A stretch of DNA of 64,000 bases, from assembly GCF_000092845.1 (NCBI RefSeq), contig NC_014150.1, positions 496,001-560,000 on the forward strand, read 5' to 3'. This stretch comes from Brachyspira murdochii DSM 12563 (GTDB taxonomy: Bacteria; Spirochaetota; Brachyspiria; Brachyspirales; Brachyspiraceae). The notes under the pieces were generated by a model that saw only the letters and a list, made by a program, of their open reading frames with translations, ran no database searches and was not told the origin of the DNA. The position numbers were made by a program, and so were the translations under genes. Of this stretch, positions 1 to 9,258 are shown piece after piece (positions within the stretch are counted from its first letter, which is position 1; every line of letters begins with the position of its first letter).

Positions 1-50
1 ACATATTTTTAATAAATTAAAAGGCTTAAATTAAAAAATTATATACAACC

Positions 51-2657
51 CTATTGTAATATAAAACTTCTAGTTTCTATATAAGGAGTTTCATCAGCAA
101 TATACGATTCTATCACAGCTATATAATTGCCATTAGGTAGAGATGATAATTCTTCTTTTGGTATAGTAAGTTTAAATACATCGTCCTGTAAAACCGCTTT
201 ATACTCTCTTTCGCCTCCATTTTGTAACTGAAGAAGAACTTTCACAGTAGTATTAGGGTCTGGAAGCTCCAAAGAATTATCTGGATAATTGTATGAAGAA
301 ACATAAATATCAATATTAATATCGTTATTTTTACTTGCTATAGCAGGCATTTCAATATCTTCTATTCGGCTCATTTTAGTTGATAATCTTTCAATCCAAT
401 ATTCAGCAGTATAACTATAATCTTTAAAAGCGGTTAACTCTATATAATTAGCCTTTGAATCTATTTTCGATATAAAGAAAGGTCCGTTTGATATATATGC
501 ATGTCCGTATTTATCTATAAAGTCAATAGCAGCCTGATATCTTTTCACAGCTTCTTCTTTTGTTATAAAATCTTCTATACCAGCAGGTATATATTCACTG
601 TCTCTCATCTCAATTAACTTTTCTTTTATATCCGATACACATGTAGGATTTTTTACATCTATAGAAGTTAAAGACTGATCCTGCGATATTGTATAAACAT
701 TTCCAGATTTAGAGCCTTCAAGTACAATTTTCATTATAGCTTCATTTATCTCAAAAGGAATAACAGTATTTCTGTTTGGGTTTCCTATTTTAGGACTAAC
801 TGCCGCAACAGCAATTTGTCTGTCCATATCCATAGGCCAATAATAATTTCCATAAAGAGTAAAACTTCCGTCTTCATTTATAATACTTCCAACAGCTCCG
901 TCCATAGCAGAAAGATATCTTCCAGCCATAGCAGAATCATAATATTTATCGTTTTCATTAGTTTTTGTTATAACATTAGCTATAAATACGCTTCCATACA
1001 TCAAATCAACTAAAGAAGATTCTATACCATGATGCCATTTAAAATTTCTAGGATAAAAATCGCATTTCACATACGCGGTAAGATTATCAGATTTTTGATA
1101 AACTAACTCACCATTTTCATTAATCTTTACAGTAAGCCCCTCTTCCCATTTCTGAGTATAAGGGTTGTACATCTTAGCATTTTGAGGCACCTTTATAGTG
1201 CCAATAGGTATACCGTTATTCCCAGCCCTCACTCCTATCTCTAAACTATTAGTGTCAGCCTCTCCAAGTATAAACTCTGTTTTAGCAGTAGAAGGCGATT
1301 CAAAAGTAGCCCCTGCATCCGAGCAAGGACCTATCATTATAGCAGAATAAGCATCAGAAAATCCTCCAACACCTACAGGATCCCAAGGACTTATAAATAA
1401 TGATCCCTGAGCTGAATGCTGAAGAACTCTTAATACTTTTTCTCCATTACGATTTGGCTTTATATCGGCACTTCTTATAGACCAATCATTAACACCGTCT
1501 CCTACTCCGTAAAGCATTCTTCTGTTGAATCTTTCTTTATTAGCTACAAAAAACTGAGTCTGAGAGTTTAAATATATTCTTACAGCATCTTCAAGTCCTA
1601 TTTCCTGCAAACGCATATTACCATTCCAATACTCATCAGCAGTTAAAAACCAGCCGTTTGAATTTTTATCGCTTATCCTTGAAGCCTCTTTATTATCATA
1701 ATTCCAAAACTCAGAAATATTTCCTCCCGGCATATAGTTGCCTTCTCTTACATACATCTGTCTCAATGTAACGTCCCACCAAGCTCTTGTTGCACCTGCT
1801 CCCCAAGCCTCAGTTATAATATTCCATTCATAATCTTTTGGGTCTGAACCGTATACAACCTGTGTAGATTTATTTCTATCATACAATAACTTTTCTACTT
1901 TTATGCCTGTTTTTTCTATCAAATCGGATATAGCATTGCCTGCAGGAAGCCTTCCTGTAGGATCATCAACTCTTATAACAAATTTAATAGTTACTGTTTC
2001 TCCATTATATTTCCACCAGCCATTTTCTTTTTTTAACTTTCCTCTATTTTCTGGTAAATTGGCTGCTTTTTCCATAGCTTTATTTATATCATTAATAGCT
2101 TTATCTTCATTACCATTTGCTGTCATACCCATTTTTGAAGGAATAAGATTATATCTGTAAGTACCAGGCTGTCCCGGTGTAGCCTGAGTAAATGAAGGCT
2201 CTCCCGCTCCTCTTAATATTTCATCAACCAGCTTTTTTCTGTCAATTAAAAAATTCATAGCAAATCTTACTTCTTTTATAGCCAAAGGATTAAAATAAGT
2301 TTTGCCGTCTCTTGTAGTAACAGTATATGGGGCTTTATTGGGTACAGGGTTAAAAAGCAAAGACCAAGAGCCTGAAGGAACTGCATAAGTATCTAATTTC
2401 TCTAAATCACTTTCACCTAATGACAAATAAGCAGCTCCGTCTATTCCGCTAGCCATTAGGTCTGCTCTGCCGTCTGCCACATCTTTAATTGCTATTGTCA
2501 TATCCGTTCTTACTTCATATATTATTTTATCTATTAATGCTCCGCCTCTGTCTATATCTTTTTGTTCAATCTCTTCTTTGGTATTTGAACAAGACAAAAT
2601 TATAATTGATAATATTAATATAGATAATTTATAAAAAATTTTATTATTTAATTTCAT
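51..2657 (-). CDS. Peptide-type ABC transporter substrate-binding lipoprotein
   Basis: Predicted extracytoplasmic solute receptor of the family 5 (oligopeptide/dipeptide) binding proteins, 868 aa. A basic start and hydrophobic stretch lead to a lipobox-like LSC with the lipidated cysteine at about residue 23. Family-like segments include the run around residues 128-170 with RFAMNFLIDRKKL. It is clearly longer than the usual 500-600 aa, with extra C-terminal sequence of unassigned fold. The ATG is preceded by GAGG at good spacing, and a TTGACA/TATTAT promoter lies just upstream. No permease or ATPase gene is adjacent inside the window, so the transporter partner is unknown; it could be an orphan receptor. 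Confidence 0.85.
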   Translation of the reverse strand: MKLNNKIFYKLSILILSIIILSCSNTKEEIEQKDIDRGGALIDKIIYEVRTDMTIAIKDVADGRADLMASGIDGAAYLSLGESDLEKLDTYAVPSGSWSLLFNPVPNKAPYTVTTRDGKTYFNPLAIKEVRFAMNFLIDRKKLVDEILRGAGEPSFTQATPGQPGTYRYNLIPSKMGMTANGNEDKAINDINKAMEKAANLPENRGKLKKENGWWKYNGETVTIKFVIRVDDPTGRLPAGNAISDLIEKTGIKVEKLLYDRNKSTQVVYGSDPKDYEWNIITEAWGAGATRAWWDVTLRQMYVREGNYMPGGNISEFWNYDNKEASRISDKNSNGWFLTADEYWNGNMRLQEIGLEDAVRIYLNSQTQFFVANKERFNRRMLYGVGDGVNDWSIRSADIKPNRNGEKVLRVLQHSAQGSLFISPWDPVGVGGFSDAYSAIMIGPCSDAGATFESPSTAKTEFILGEADTNSLEIGVRAGNNGIPIGTIKVPQNAKMYNPYTQKWEEGLTVKINENGELVYQKSDNLTAYVKCDFYPRNFKWHHGIESSLVDLMYGSVFIANVITKTNENDKYYDSAMAGRYLSAMDGAVGSIINEDGSFTLYGNYYWPMDMDRQIAVAAVSPKIGNPNRNTVIPFEINEAIMKIVLEGSKSGNVYTISQDQSLTSIDVKNPTCVSDIKEKLIEMRDSEYIPAGIEDFITKEEAVKRYQAAIDFIDKYGHAYISNGPFFISKIDSKANYIELTAFKDYSYTAEYWIERLSTKMSRIEDIEMPAIASKNNDINIDIYVSSYNYPDNSLELPDPNTTVKVLLQLQNGGEREYKAVLQDDVFKLTIPKEELSSLPNGNYIAVIESYIADETPYIETRSFILQ

Positions 2658-2690
2658 TAAAAAGCCTCATTATACAAATTAACATAATAT

Positions 2691-2719
2691 ATAATAATAG
2701 TATAAACAATAAATGTCAA
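2691..2719 (-). promoter_or_regulatory. Promoter of the peptide-binding lipoprotein gene
   Basis: On the minus strand TTGACA (2714-2719) is followed after 17 bases by TATTAT (2691-2696), about 35 bases before the start codon. A near-consensus sigma-70 promoter read directly from sequence. Confidence 0.6.
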
Positions 2720-2842
2720 TAAATAATTAAGTATTAAAATATGAATGCTTCAAAATTAGATATATATTTATTTAAAAACTATTTTAATATTAGATTAAAA
2801 TAATACATGCTGTAATAAATAAACCCAATATTATTTATTGTA

Positions 2843-3796
2843 TTATAAATTTTCTATTTCTTCTATACTCAATCCTGTATTATCACTTATAAACTTTATA
2901 TCTAAACCAGACTTTTTTAAATTTTTAGCTATTGTTATTTTATTTTTTTCAATACCTTTTTCAATACCTTCTTTAATACCTTTTTCAATACCTTTTTCAA
3001 TACCTTCTTTAATGCCTTCTTCTTTAGCTTTTTTCATATCTAATTCTATACTTTTATTAAAAAAATAAGTATCTACTTCTCGTTTTTTATATTTATCCAT
3101 TACTGGACTATCATCAACAAAAGTTCGGCATTTTTTTTCTACTTCTTCAAATATAGTATTTTCTTTCATCAAGACAGACATATCTTCCCCCTTAAAAAAT
3201 TTTATCCAAGAAATGAATTCTCTATGTATATTATCTAAACTTTCTATCGCAGAAATATTATTCAAATTGAATTTAGGAAGCTCTAGGAAATGTAATTGAC
3301 AATGATCTGTCAGAATTTTATTGTTATTTAACTCTTTTAATACATAACAGCTATGCACTTTGTCTTCATCAGTTAATATAAAATTTGTAATATTAATACT
3401 TACAGTAGGCTTTAATTCATCATAAAAAGAACCTCTATTTAAACTAGAACTATAATTATAAGCCCAATAGTATAAAGCCCTTTTTATAAAATCTTCATTT
3501 CCTCTCGATTGTATTTCTATTAAAACGGTTATACCTGTTTCTGTAGTTGCTTTTATATCAACTATAGACTCTTTCTCATCGTAATTTTCAGCAATATTGA
3601 ATGGATTAAGTATTTCTATTTTCTTGAAAGTTTCAAAATTTAAATCTTTAAATACAGCATTAATAAAATTTAAAGCTATATTTTCATTACCCGCATGCGA
3701 AAATAAATAGCGTATAAAATAATCATTAATTCTATTTAAATTATCAACTGTAACAGGTTCATTTAATATTTGTTTTAATTTATCTAAATATTTCAT
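2843..3796 (-). CDS. Rpn/PD-(D/E)XK nuclease family protein
   Basis: This 317-aa protein belongs to the recombination-promoting nuclease/putative transposase group with a PD-(D/E)XK core. The visible core is Asp80 followed by the strand with Glu94-Ile-Gln96, the D...ExQ signature of the family. Homologues cleave DNA in a Mg-dependent way and some increase RecA-independent recombination; many copies occur in Brachyspira-like and other host-associated genomes. The C-terminal part carries tandem Lys/Glu-Gly-Ile repeats (about residues 258-288) from a 12-base DNA repeat. It stands alone between a binding protein and a small lipoprotein. Function in this cell is not shown. Confidence 0.8.
   Translation of the reverse strand: MKYLDKLKQILNEPVTVDNLNRINDYFIRYLFSHAGNENIALNFINAVFKDLNFETFKKIEILNPFNIAENYDEKESIVDIKATTETGITVLIEIQSRGNEDFIKRALYYWAYNYSSSLNRGSFYDELKPTVSINITNFILTDEDKVHSCYVLKELNNNKILTDHCQLHFLELPKFNLNNISAIESLDNIHREFISWIKFFKGEDMSVLMKENTIFEEVEKKCRTFVDDSPVMDKYKKREVDTYFFNKSIELDMKKAKEEGIKEGIEKGIEKGIKEGIEKGIEKNKITIAKNLKKSGLDIKFISDNTGLSIEEIENL
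2945..3040 (-). repeat. Short tandem repeat inside the Rpn-family gene
   Basis: About seven imperfect 12-base units of the aatacctttttc type (plus-strand reading) encode alternating KEGI/EKGI tetrapeptides. The unit length is a multiple of three, so copy number changes keep the frame. Confidence 0.75.
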
Positions 3797-3966
3797 AATT
3801 TTATTATACTAACATTAATAATAAATGTAAAGTAGTATAATTTTATAAAATATTATAATAAATATCAGAATTGCTTTGTAATTAACTTTTTTATCTTGAT
3901 AGTATTAAAAAACACTAATTTATACAAAATATAATATACAAATTTTCAATAACATTTATAATTTAA

Positions 3967-4461
3967 TCATTTATTATTAATAAATTTTATATAAATCGAT
4001 GAAAGATTAGTCAAGTCAGTATCATCTACTGCTTTTGAAGAGAGAATATAATATATATCATTAACTCTCCATAAAGTAAACTTCTCACCGCTTGAAGAAA
4101 TATTATATTCAACATTGATATCATCTTCTATAAAATTTTTTCCGCTGTTTGTATAATCGCCGTAAAATGATAATAAACTATTAGAGTTTTTAGAAGCTCT
4201 GTATATATATGAATTATCCATATAATCAAAATCAATTTCGGCAATGTCTTTATTTATTATAAAATACTTAGCATTTAAACTATTTTCAGGAGCTAAAATT
4301 TTTATGCCTAAAGGAATAAATGAATTTGGAGAATCCATTTGCATATAATCTAAAACACTTTCCGATGTATTATTATTTTGTGTTTTTTTATTTTCATTGT
4401 TTGAACATGATATAGCAAATAAAAAAGCACAAGTAATTAAACTAATAAATATTCTTATCAT
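3967..4461 (-). CDS. Small hypothetical lipoprotein
   Basis: The protein has 164 aa with a hydrophobic leader ending in a lipobox-like AISC (Cys19), followed by an Asn/Lys/Ser-rich linker and a compact domain of alternating beta-type stretches. No known family is recognised. The gene lies directly downstream of the HD-GYP-like gene on the same strand, only 12 bases after its stop, so the two may be cotranscribed. Export and lipid anchoring are inferred from the leader; the substrate or role is unknown. Confidence 0.65.
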   Translation of the reverse strand: MIRIFISLITCAFLFAISCSNNENKKTQNNNTSESVLDYMQMDSPNSFIPLGIKILAPENSLNAKYFIINKDIAEIDFDYMDNSYIYRASKNSNSLLSFYGDYTNSGKNFIEDDINVEYNISSSGEKFTLWRVNDIYYILSSKAVDDTDLTNLSSIYIKFINNK

Positions 4462-4473
4462 TATTTATAACCT

Positions 4474-5874
4474 CTAATCAAAAGTTTTCATTTCTAGTAA
4501 ATATTTTTTAAATATAGTAAATAATATATAATCAATTTTCACTTCATCTTTCAAAAAATTATCATACATATAGTTTATAATATCATCATCTGTATCAATT
4601 TCATTGAAACAAATATCTCTTTTATATTTCAGAAAATCATATAAGTCTAATATCTCCAAAATTTTTACCGGATAGTATACAGAAGATGTAAAATTAAGTA
4701 TATCCTTAGAATCAAAAGTAATTAAATACTGATATTCAAAATTAGGTCTTTTTACTCTCATAGCCTCACATAAAGTAATAGCAAAACCATATCCATATCC
4801 ATAGTATTCATGATGAAGCCCTACAGCTAAATTGACGTCCTGATTATTAGATATAGAGTATTTAAGATAGTTATATGACTTAATAGCATGAGAGTAAAGT
4901 TCATTATTGCTATTTTCTATAGGTAAATAATTCATAGTTTCTGTTAATGTAATATCATGAAGAAGTGCTGCAATAGACATATTAACAATTTCAATATAGT
5001 CAAACTGTCTTATACCAAATTTAAAAATATTATCTAATTTACTTGTATCTTTAATAAATCTATTTTTTTTGGATACTTTATCATAATAAACCATATATTC
5101 ATTTTTCCATTTAGCCCTTATTTTTGAAAGTATTCCCATATTAATATTCTTATTATAAAATATCATATATTCTATTGTATTTATAAATATTCTATTACTA
5201 TGATCTATTATATTATATCCTGTAAATCCCATAGTATTTGTAAAAATGTCATTTTTTTCATATGGCTTATTGAGAAGTACAAAAACACTTTCTGCTACAC
5301 TTCTTAAAAGTTCTTCATAATTGATATTAAAATTATTAGAATCAAATAATTCATTATCAGATATATTTCCAATAACATTTATTCTCTGCATTAATCCTAA
5401 TTTTACTAATATCTCTCCTACTATCTCAGCAGCTTTACAGGTAAATTTATCTCTATTTTCTTCTATTTCTAATTTTAATATAAGCTCTTTAATATTTTCT
5501 ATTCTTCTAAAATAATTCATAGACAATATTGCTTCAAGCATTTTCTCCTGAAAAGTTCTTACATTCTCAATAGGATCTTTGCAGCTGGTAAAAATAGAAT
5601 AAAAGTAATCTTTATTATTCAAAGAATTAGGATTTACAAAAAACTCTATCATTTCCAAATATGATTTATAAATATAATACTCTGCTTTATCAAACAAAAT
5701 ATTATTGCGGCAATCTTCATTAAATAAAAAATCAATATTATTGTGCGGCACAGCATTTACAATACCATATTCATTTTTAGAAATAATTTCTATTTTATCC
5801 TTTTGTATTAAATCCTTATAGTTTCTGATTTTATCTAATGATATCAAGGCATAATTATCTAAATTTATTTTCAT
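4474..5874 (-). CDS. HD-GYP-like metal-dependent phosphohydrolase
   Basis: The protein has 466 aa from the ATG at 5874, chosen because AAGAAGG lies 7-8 bases upstream; an upstream in-frame start lacks a ribosome binding site. The C-terminal half carries LLHDIT, a following SHAIKSYNYL histidine, and HHEYYGYGYG, the layout of HD-GYP domains (HD, H, HHE..GYG, later D in LDLYDF). The metal ligands are present but the central IGK motif of classical HD-GYP enzymes is missing. HD-GYP proteins hydrolyse cyclic di-GMP, so that activity is possible but not certain. The N-terminal region resembles no domain I recognise. The gene is divergent from the YheO-type regulator. Confidence 0.65.
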   Translation of the reverse strand: MKINLDNYALISLDKIRNYKDLIQKDKIEIISKNEYGIVNAVPHNNIDFLFNEDCRNNILFDKAEYYIYKSYLEMIEFFVNPNSLNNKDYFYSIFTSCKDPIENVRTFQEKMLEAILSMNYFRRIENIKELILKLEIEENRDKFTCKAAEIVGEILVKLGLMQRINVIGNISDNELFDSNNFNINYEELLRSVAESVFVLLNKPYEKNDIFTNTMGFTGYNIIDHSNRIFINTIEYMIFYNKNINMGILSKIRAKWKNEYMVYYDKVSKKNRFIKDTSKLDNIFKFGIRQFDYIEIVNMSIAALLHDITLTETMNYLPIENSNNELYSHAIKSYNYLKYSISNNQDVNLAVGLHHEYYGYGYGFAITLCEAMRVKRPNFEYQYLITFDSKDILNFTSSVYYPVKILEILDLYDFLKYKRDICFNEIDTDDDIINYMYDNFLKDEVKIDYILFTIFKKYLLEMKTFD

Positions 5875-6025
5875 AATAATTACCTTCTTAATAATAACAT
5901 AATAATTAGTTATTATATATATATAATAACAATAAAACAAACATTTTATTAAAAAAATTTGTAAAAAGAAAAAAAATTATTATATTATTAGATAGTAGTA
6001 TATTATGAAGGAGCTAAAGATATAA

Positions 6026-6697
6026 ATGGACGAATACAGATATACTCAAGAGGATTTTGCTATACTAGATTCTTACAGGACTATATCTCAATCTCTTGGA
6101 AAGTACTTAGGTGAAAATGCAGAATTAATATTATACTCCTTTGAAAACAAACAGCATTCAATAATATATATTGTTAATGGTCATTTATCAAATAAGAAAA
6201 TAGGAGATTATTTATCAGAAAGAGATAAGAGTGTATTAAATGAACTCTTAGATAAAAATAATGATTATAAAAATAACTTCATAGAAAATGTAACCGGCGA
6301 ATGTTCTAAAATAAATTATACTCTAATAAAAAATTCTAATAAAATCCCAATAGGGCTTATGATGATAAATTGGAATTATGACATTTCTTTGATTAATACT
6401 CTAAAAATATTTATTCCAGAACATTCTGTCAACAATACTCAAATAAAAGAAAATAAAAACAGCAAATCTGAAGAAATAATTTTAGATGCTATTAAAAAAG
6501 TTATTACCGGTATAGATAAAGATGAAGTAGGTCCTTCTGTATACAATAAAACAATTATAAGAAAATTATTTAATCAAGGAATATTTGAGTTTAAAGAATC
6601 AGTTCAGATAGTTGCAAATTACCTAAATATATCTCACCATACAGTATATCTTCATCTTAGAAGTATTAAAAAAATAAAAAAGAGCAGCGGCAAATAA
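6026..6697 (+). CDS. YheO/DauR-type PAS-HTH transcriptional regulator
   Basis: A 223-aa regulator with an N-terminal YheO-like PAS domain (about residues 8-125), recognisable from the LGKYLGENAELILYSF start and the IGLMMINWNYD end, and a C-terminal helix-turn-helix near residues 180-220 (NYLNISHHTVYLHLRSIKK). In the family the PAS part senses a small ligand and the HTH binds DNA; DauR controls D-arginine use, but ligands vary. AAGGAG precedes the ATG. It is divergent from the HD-GYP-like gene with about 150 bases between starts, so it may control that gene or itself. Confidence 0.8.
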   Translation: MDEYRYTQEDFAILDSYRTISQSLGKYLGENAELILYSFENKQHSIIYIVNGHLSNKKIGDYLSERDKSVLNELLDKNNDYKNNFIENVTGECSKINYTLIKNSNKIPIGLMMINWNYDISLINTLKIFIPEHSVNNTQIKENKNSKSEEIILDAIKKVITGIDKDEVGPSVYNKTIIRKLFNQGIFEFKESVQIVANYLNISHHTVYLHLRSIKKIKKSSGK

Positions 6698-6842
6698 AAT
6701 ATAGTTGATTATAATTAAAATTATTTATTATTGCTGATAACAATTGTTTATTTTAGAATTAGCATCTTTAAAGTTATACGTAAAAATTCTGAAATTAAAA
6801 CTAAAATATATTTTATTGTCATAAAAATATTTTCTAAATAAT

Positions 6843-7775
6843 TTATTCATTATTAGAGTGAGGGTGAAATCTATTGTATACTTCAAACAATCTTGAATTA
6901 GTAACATGAGTATACCTTTGAGTAGTTGCTATAGTTTCATGCCCTAATAGTTCCTGAACACCTCTTATTTCAGCATCATTATTAAGAAGATGAGTTGCAA
7001 AAGTATGTCTTAATGTATGCGGAGAAAAATCCATAGATATATTTGCATTTCTGATTAAGCGTTTCATAGATGTTCTTATACTTCTGTCGCTTATTGGTTT
7101 TCCGAACCTGTTTATAAATAAATAGTCATTATTTTGAGAATATTCTTTTTGTATCATTCTTCTTTTTTCCATATATATATCCCAATTTTCATAAACTACA
7201 GGAAGAACAGGAATATCTCTTACTTTAGAGCCTTTTCCGCATATTCTTAATGTTTCATCGCCTTTTTTTATCATGCTAAGTCTTAGTGAAGCTAGCTCTG
7301 AAACCCTTAAACCAATAGCATACATAAATAATGCCATCATTTTATCCCTTAAAAGAGTAAAATCTCCATCATCATCTATAGCTAATATTCTGTCTATATC
7401 ATCTAATGATAAAAACTTTGCTATATGTTCTTCTCTTTTAGGACTTTTCATATCAACTATTCTAGTTTTGTCGGATAATCCGTTTCTTATTAAATACTTA
7501 TAGAATTTCTTTATAGAAGAAAGATGTCTCGACATAGTAGAATTAGTTAAAGATTTAGATTTTAAAAATGTTAAATAATCTCTTACACTATAATGATCAG
7601 CATTATCTAGTAAAATATTTTTACTTTCCAAAAAATTAAAATATTCTTTTAAATCTTTATTATAACTATTGATAGTATGAGCAGCAAAATTTAAAGTCTG
7701 TAAATAGTCGCTGAACTCATCAAGCAAAATATATACTTTTTCATCTTTAAAAACATAATCAGTATGCATATTCAT
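6843..7775 (-). CDS. XerC/XerD-type tyrosine recombinase
   Basis: A complete 310-aa tyrosine recombinase with N-terminal SAM-like core-binding domain (about 15-100) and C-terminal catalytic domain. The catalytic set is visible: Arg157 in GLRVSE, a Lys in GKGSK (181-184), His253 and Arg256 in HTLRHTFATHLL, His279 in LGHE and the nucleophile Tyr288. Length and motifs match the chromosome-dimer-resolving Xer proteins rather than phage integrases, but XerC, XerD or a single XerH-like role cannot be separated here. GAGG lies upstream of the ATG. No phage or transposon genes flank it, so a housekeeping role is the simplest reading. Confidence 0.88.
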   Translation of the reverse strand: MNMHTDYVFKDEKVYILLDEFSDYLQTLNFAAHTINSYNKDLKEYFNFLESKNILLDNADHYSVRDYLTFLKSKSLTNSTMSRHLSSIKKFYKYLIRNGLSDKTRIVDMKSPKREEHIAKFLSLDDIDRILAIDDDGDFTLLRDKMMALFMYAIGLRVSELASLRLSMIKKGDETLRICGKGSKVRDIPVLPVVYENWDIYMEKRRMIQKEYSQNNDYLFINRFGKPISDRSIRTSMKRLIRNANISMDFSPHTLRHTFATHLLNNDAEIRGVQELLGHETIATTQRYTHVTNSRLFEVYNRFHPHSNNE

Positions 7776-7949
7776 AATAAAGCCTCATTTTTTTAGTAAA
7801 AATATATTAGTTTGAAATGTTGTTAACTGTTATTCTATTATCGAATAGTTCAAATCATAAATTTATGAAGTATGTTAACTTGATAATATTTTTTTATTTT
7901 TATTATGTAAAAAAAGTATTTATTTTATATAAAAAATTGAGCAATATAA

Positions 7950-7978
7950 TTGATTTTGGTTAGTTAGTTTACTATACT
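7950..7978 (+). promoter_or_regulatory. Putative promoter of the Asp-box gene
   Basis: TTGATT (7950-7955) and TATACT (7973-7978) are separated by 17 bases and sit about 40 bases before the ATG at 8016, which has AAGG upstream. The repeated TTAGT/ACTAA motifs around 7961-7980 could be an operator. Confidence 0.45.
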
Positions 7979-8015
7979 AATTAATATAAATAAAAAATAA
8001 TAAGGTAATTTAATA

Positions 8016-9104
8016 ATGACAGACTTAGAAAAAAAGCTAATGGAGTTTTCTCTCAAGCTAATAGATGAGAAAAAAGCTAAAATCATAGTGCCGGTAACAC
8101 CTGAAACTGGATATTGGTTCGGCGGCGGTAATATGATAGAAGATAAAGACGGCAATTTATATATATCAGGAAGATACAGAAACTCTGGTGATTCCAGAAC
8201 AGGACTTGATTTGGGAGACAGAGGAGCCGAATTAGCCATATTCAAATCCTCAGATAAAGGAAATACTTGGACAAAAATTAAAAGCATATTAAAAAAAGAG
8301 CTTCCTAGAGGCGTTTTATCTATTGAGGGAACTGCTTTAAGATTTAACAAAGATAATGAGGTTGAGCTTTATATATCATCAGAAAAATCTGAAAACAAGT
8401 ATCCGGATCATCTTAAAGATTTTTTAAAACCTGGTACAGGTGTATGGGATATTGATGTAATAATATCTGATAAAATAGAAAATTTAAGTGCTTCTAATGT
8501 GAAAGAACTTATAAAAGGAGAAGATTCAAGATTTATACATTTGAAAGATCCTTTTATCTATGACAGCTATAATGGTGAAAAATATTTGTTATTCTGCACA
8601 CACCCTTATAATTGGACTAGCTCTAACACTGGATATATGATAAGAAGAGGAGAAAAACTTAATTTTGAAGCACCTGTATTTTATTTCTTTGAAAAAGGAC
8701 ACACTTGGGATATAGCTATGACAAGAGGAACATGCATTATCGATATGCCTCAAGTCGGAGTATTAAAGAACAAAAGAATAAGTCTATTTTTCTATGACGG
8801 AGGAGAATGCGTAAGAAATTTAGATGAACATGAAAAAGCTGTAAAAAGACCTAGAGGATATTCATGCGAAGAACTGGGAGGGGCAGCATATATAGAAAAT
8901 GGATCATTTGCCCATATAGAAAGAATAAGCAAAGAGCTTCCTTTATTTGTAAGTCCGTATGGTACAGGCTGCTCAAGATATGTTGATGTACTTAGAACTA
9001 AAGATGGAATGTATGCTACTTGGCAGCAATCACAGGATAATAAATCTCAGCCTTTGGTAATGAATTTCTTAAGCAATGATGAAATAGCAGATATTTTACA
9101 ATAA
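8016..9104 (+). CDS. Asp-box (sialidase/glycosidase-like) beta-propeller protein
   Basis: The 362-aa protein has no signal peptide and is probably cytoplasmic. It contains a clear Asp box, SSDKGNTWTK near residue 72, typical of BNR repeats in sialidases and other propeller glycosidases, and repeated blade-like segments such as FGGGNMIEDKDGNLYISGRYR and DPFIYDSYNGEKYLLF. The latter also resembles GH43/GH32-type five-bladed propellers. It could cleave or bind a glycan fragment after uptake. The following genes encode an ABC transporter and a ROK regulator, which fits a carbohydrate-linked locus. The precise glycosidase family and active-site residues cannot be assigned from sequence alone. Confidence 0.6.
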   Translation: MTDLEKKLMEFSLKLIDEKKAKIIVPVTPETGYWFGGGNMIEDKDGNLYISGRYRNSGDSRTGLDLGDRGAELAIFKSSDKGNTWTKIKSILKKELPRGVLSIEGTALRFNKDNEVELYISSEKSENKYPDHLKDFLKPGTGVWDIDVIISDKIENLSASNVKELIKGEDSRFIHLKDPFIYDSYNGEKYLLFCTHPYNWTSSNTGYMIRRGEKLNFEAPVFYFFEKGHTWDIAMTRGTCIIDMPQVGVLKNKRISLFFYDGGECVRNLDEHEKAVKRPRGYSCEELGGAAYIENGSFAHIERISKELPLFVSPYGTGCSRYVDVLRTKDGMYATWQQSQDNKSQPLVMNFLSNDEIADILQ

Positions 9105-9132
9105 TTTCTTGAAAAAAAGTTTTATCAACAAT

Positions 9133-9168
9133 ATTAGGTTGATGATTAGAATTAATTATCAGCCTAAT
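9133..9168 (+). terminator. Hairpin after the Asp-box gene
   Basis: ATTAGG (9133-9138) pairs with CCTAAT (9163-9168), and the inner bases extend the stem through TGAT/ATCA. A T-run appears only 12 bases later, so it may be a weak terminator, an attenuator or an operator for the transporter genes that follow. Confidence 0.4.
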
Positions 9169-9258
9169 AATATAATAATGCTTTTTTATTACTATAACAC
9201 TATAATCATAGAATTACAGCATTAATAGATTAATATAATTTAATCAAGAGGAAAGAAG

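Noticed and set aside
7964-8350. 128-aa minus-strand ORF
   Set aside because: It overlaps the Asp-box gene entirely in antisense and has no recognisable domain or start signal.
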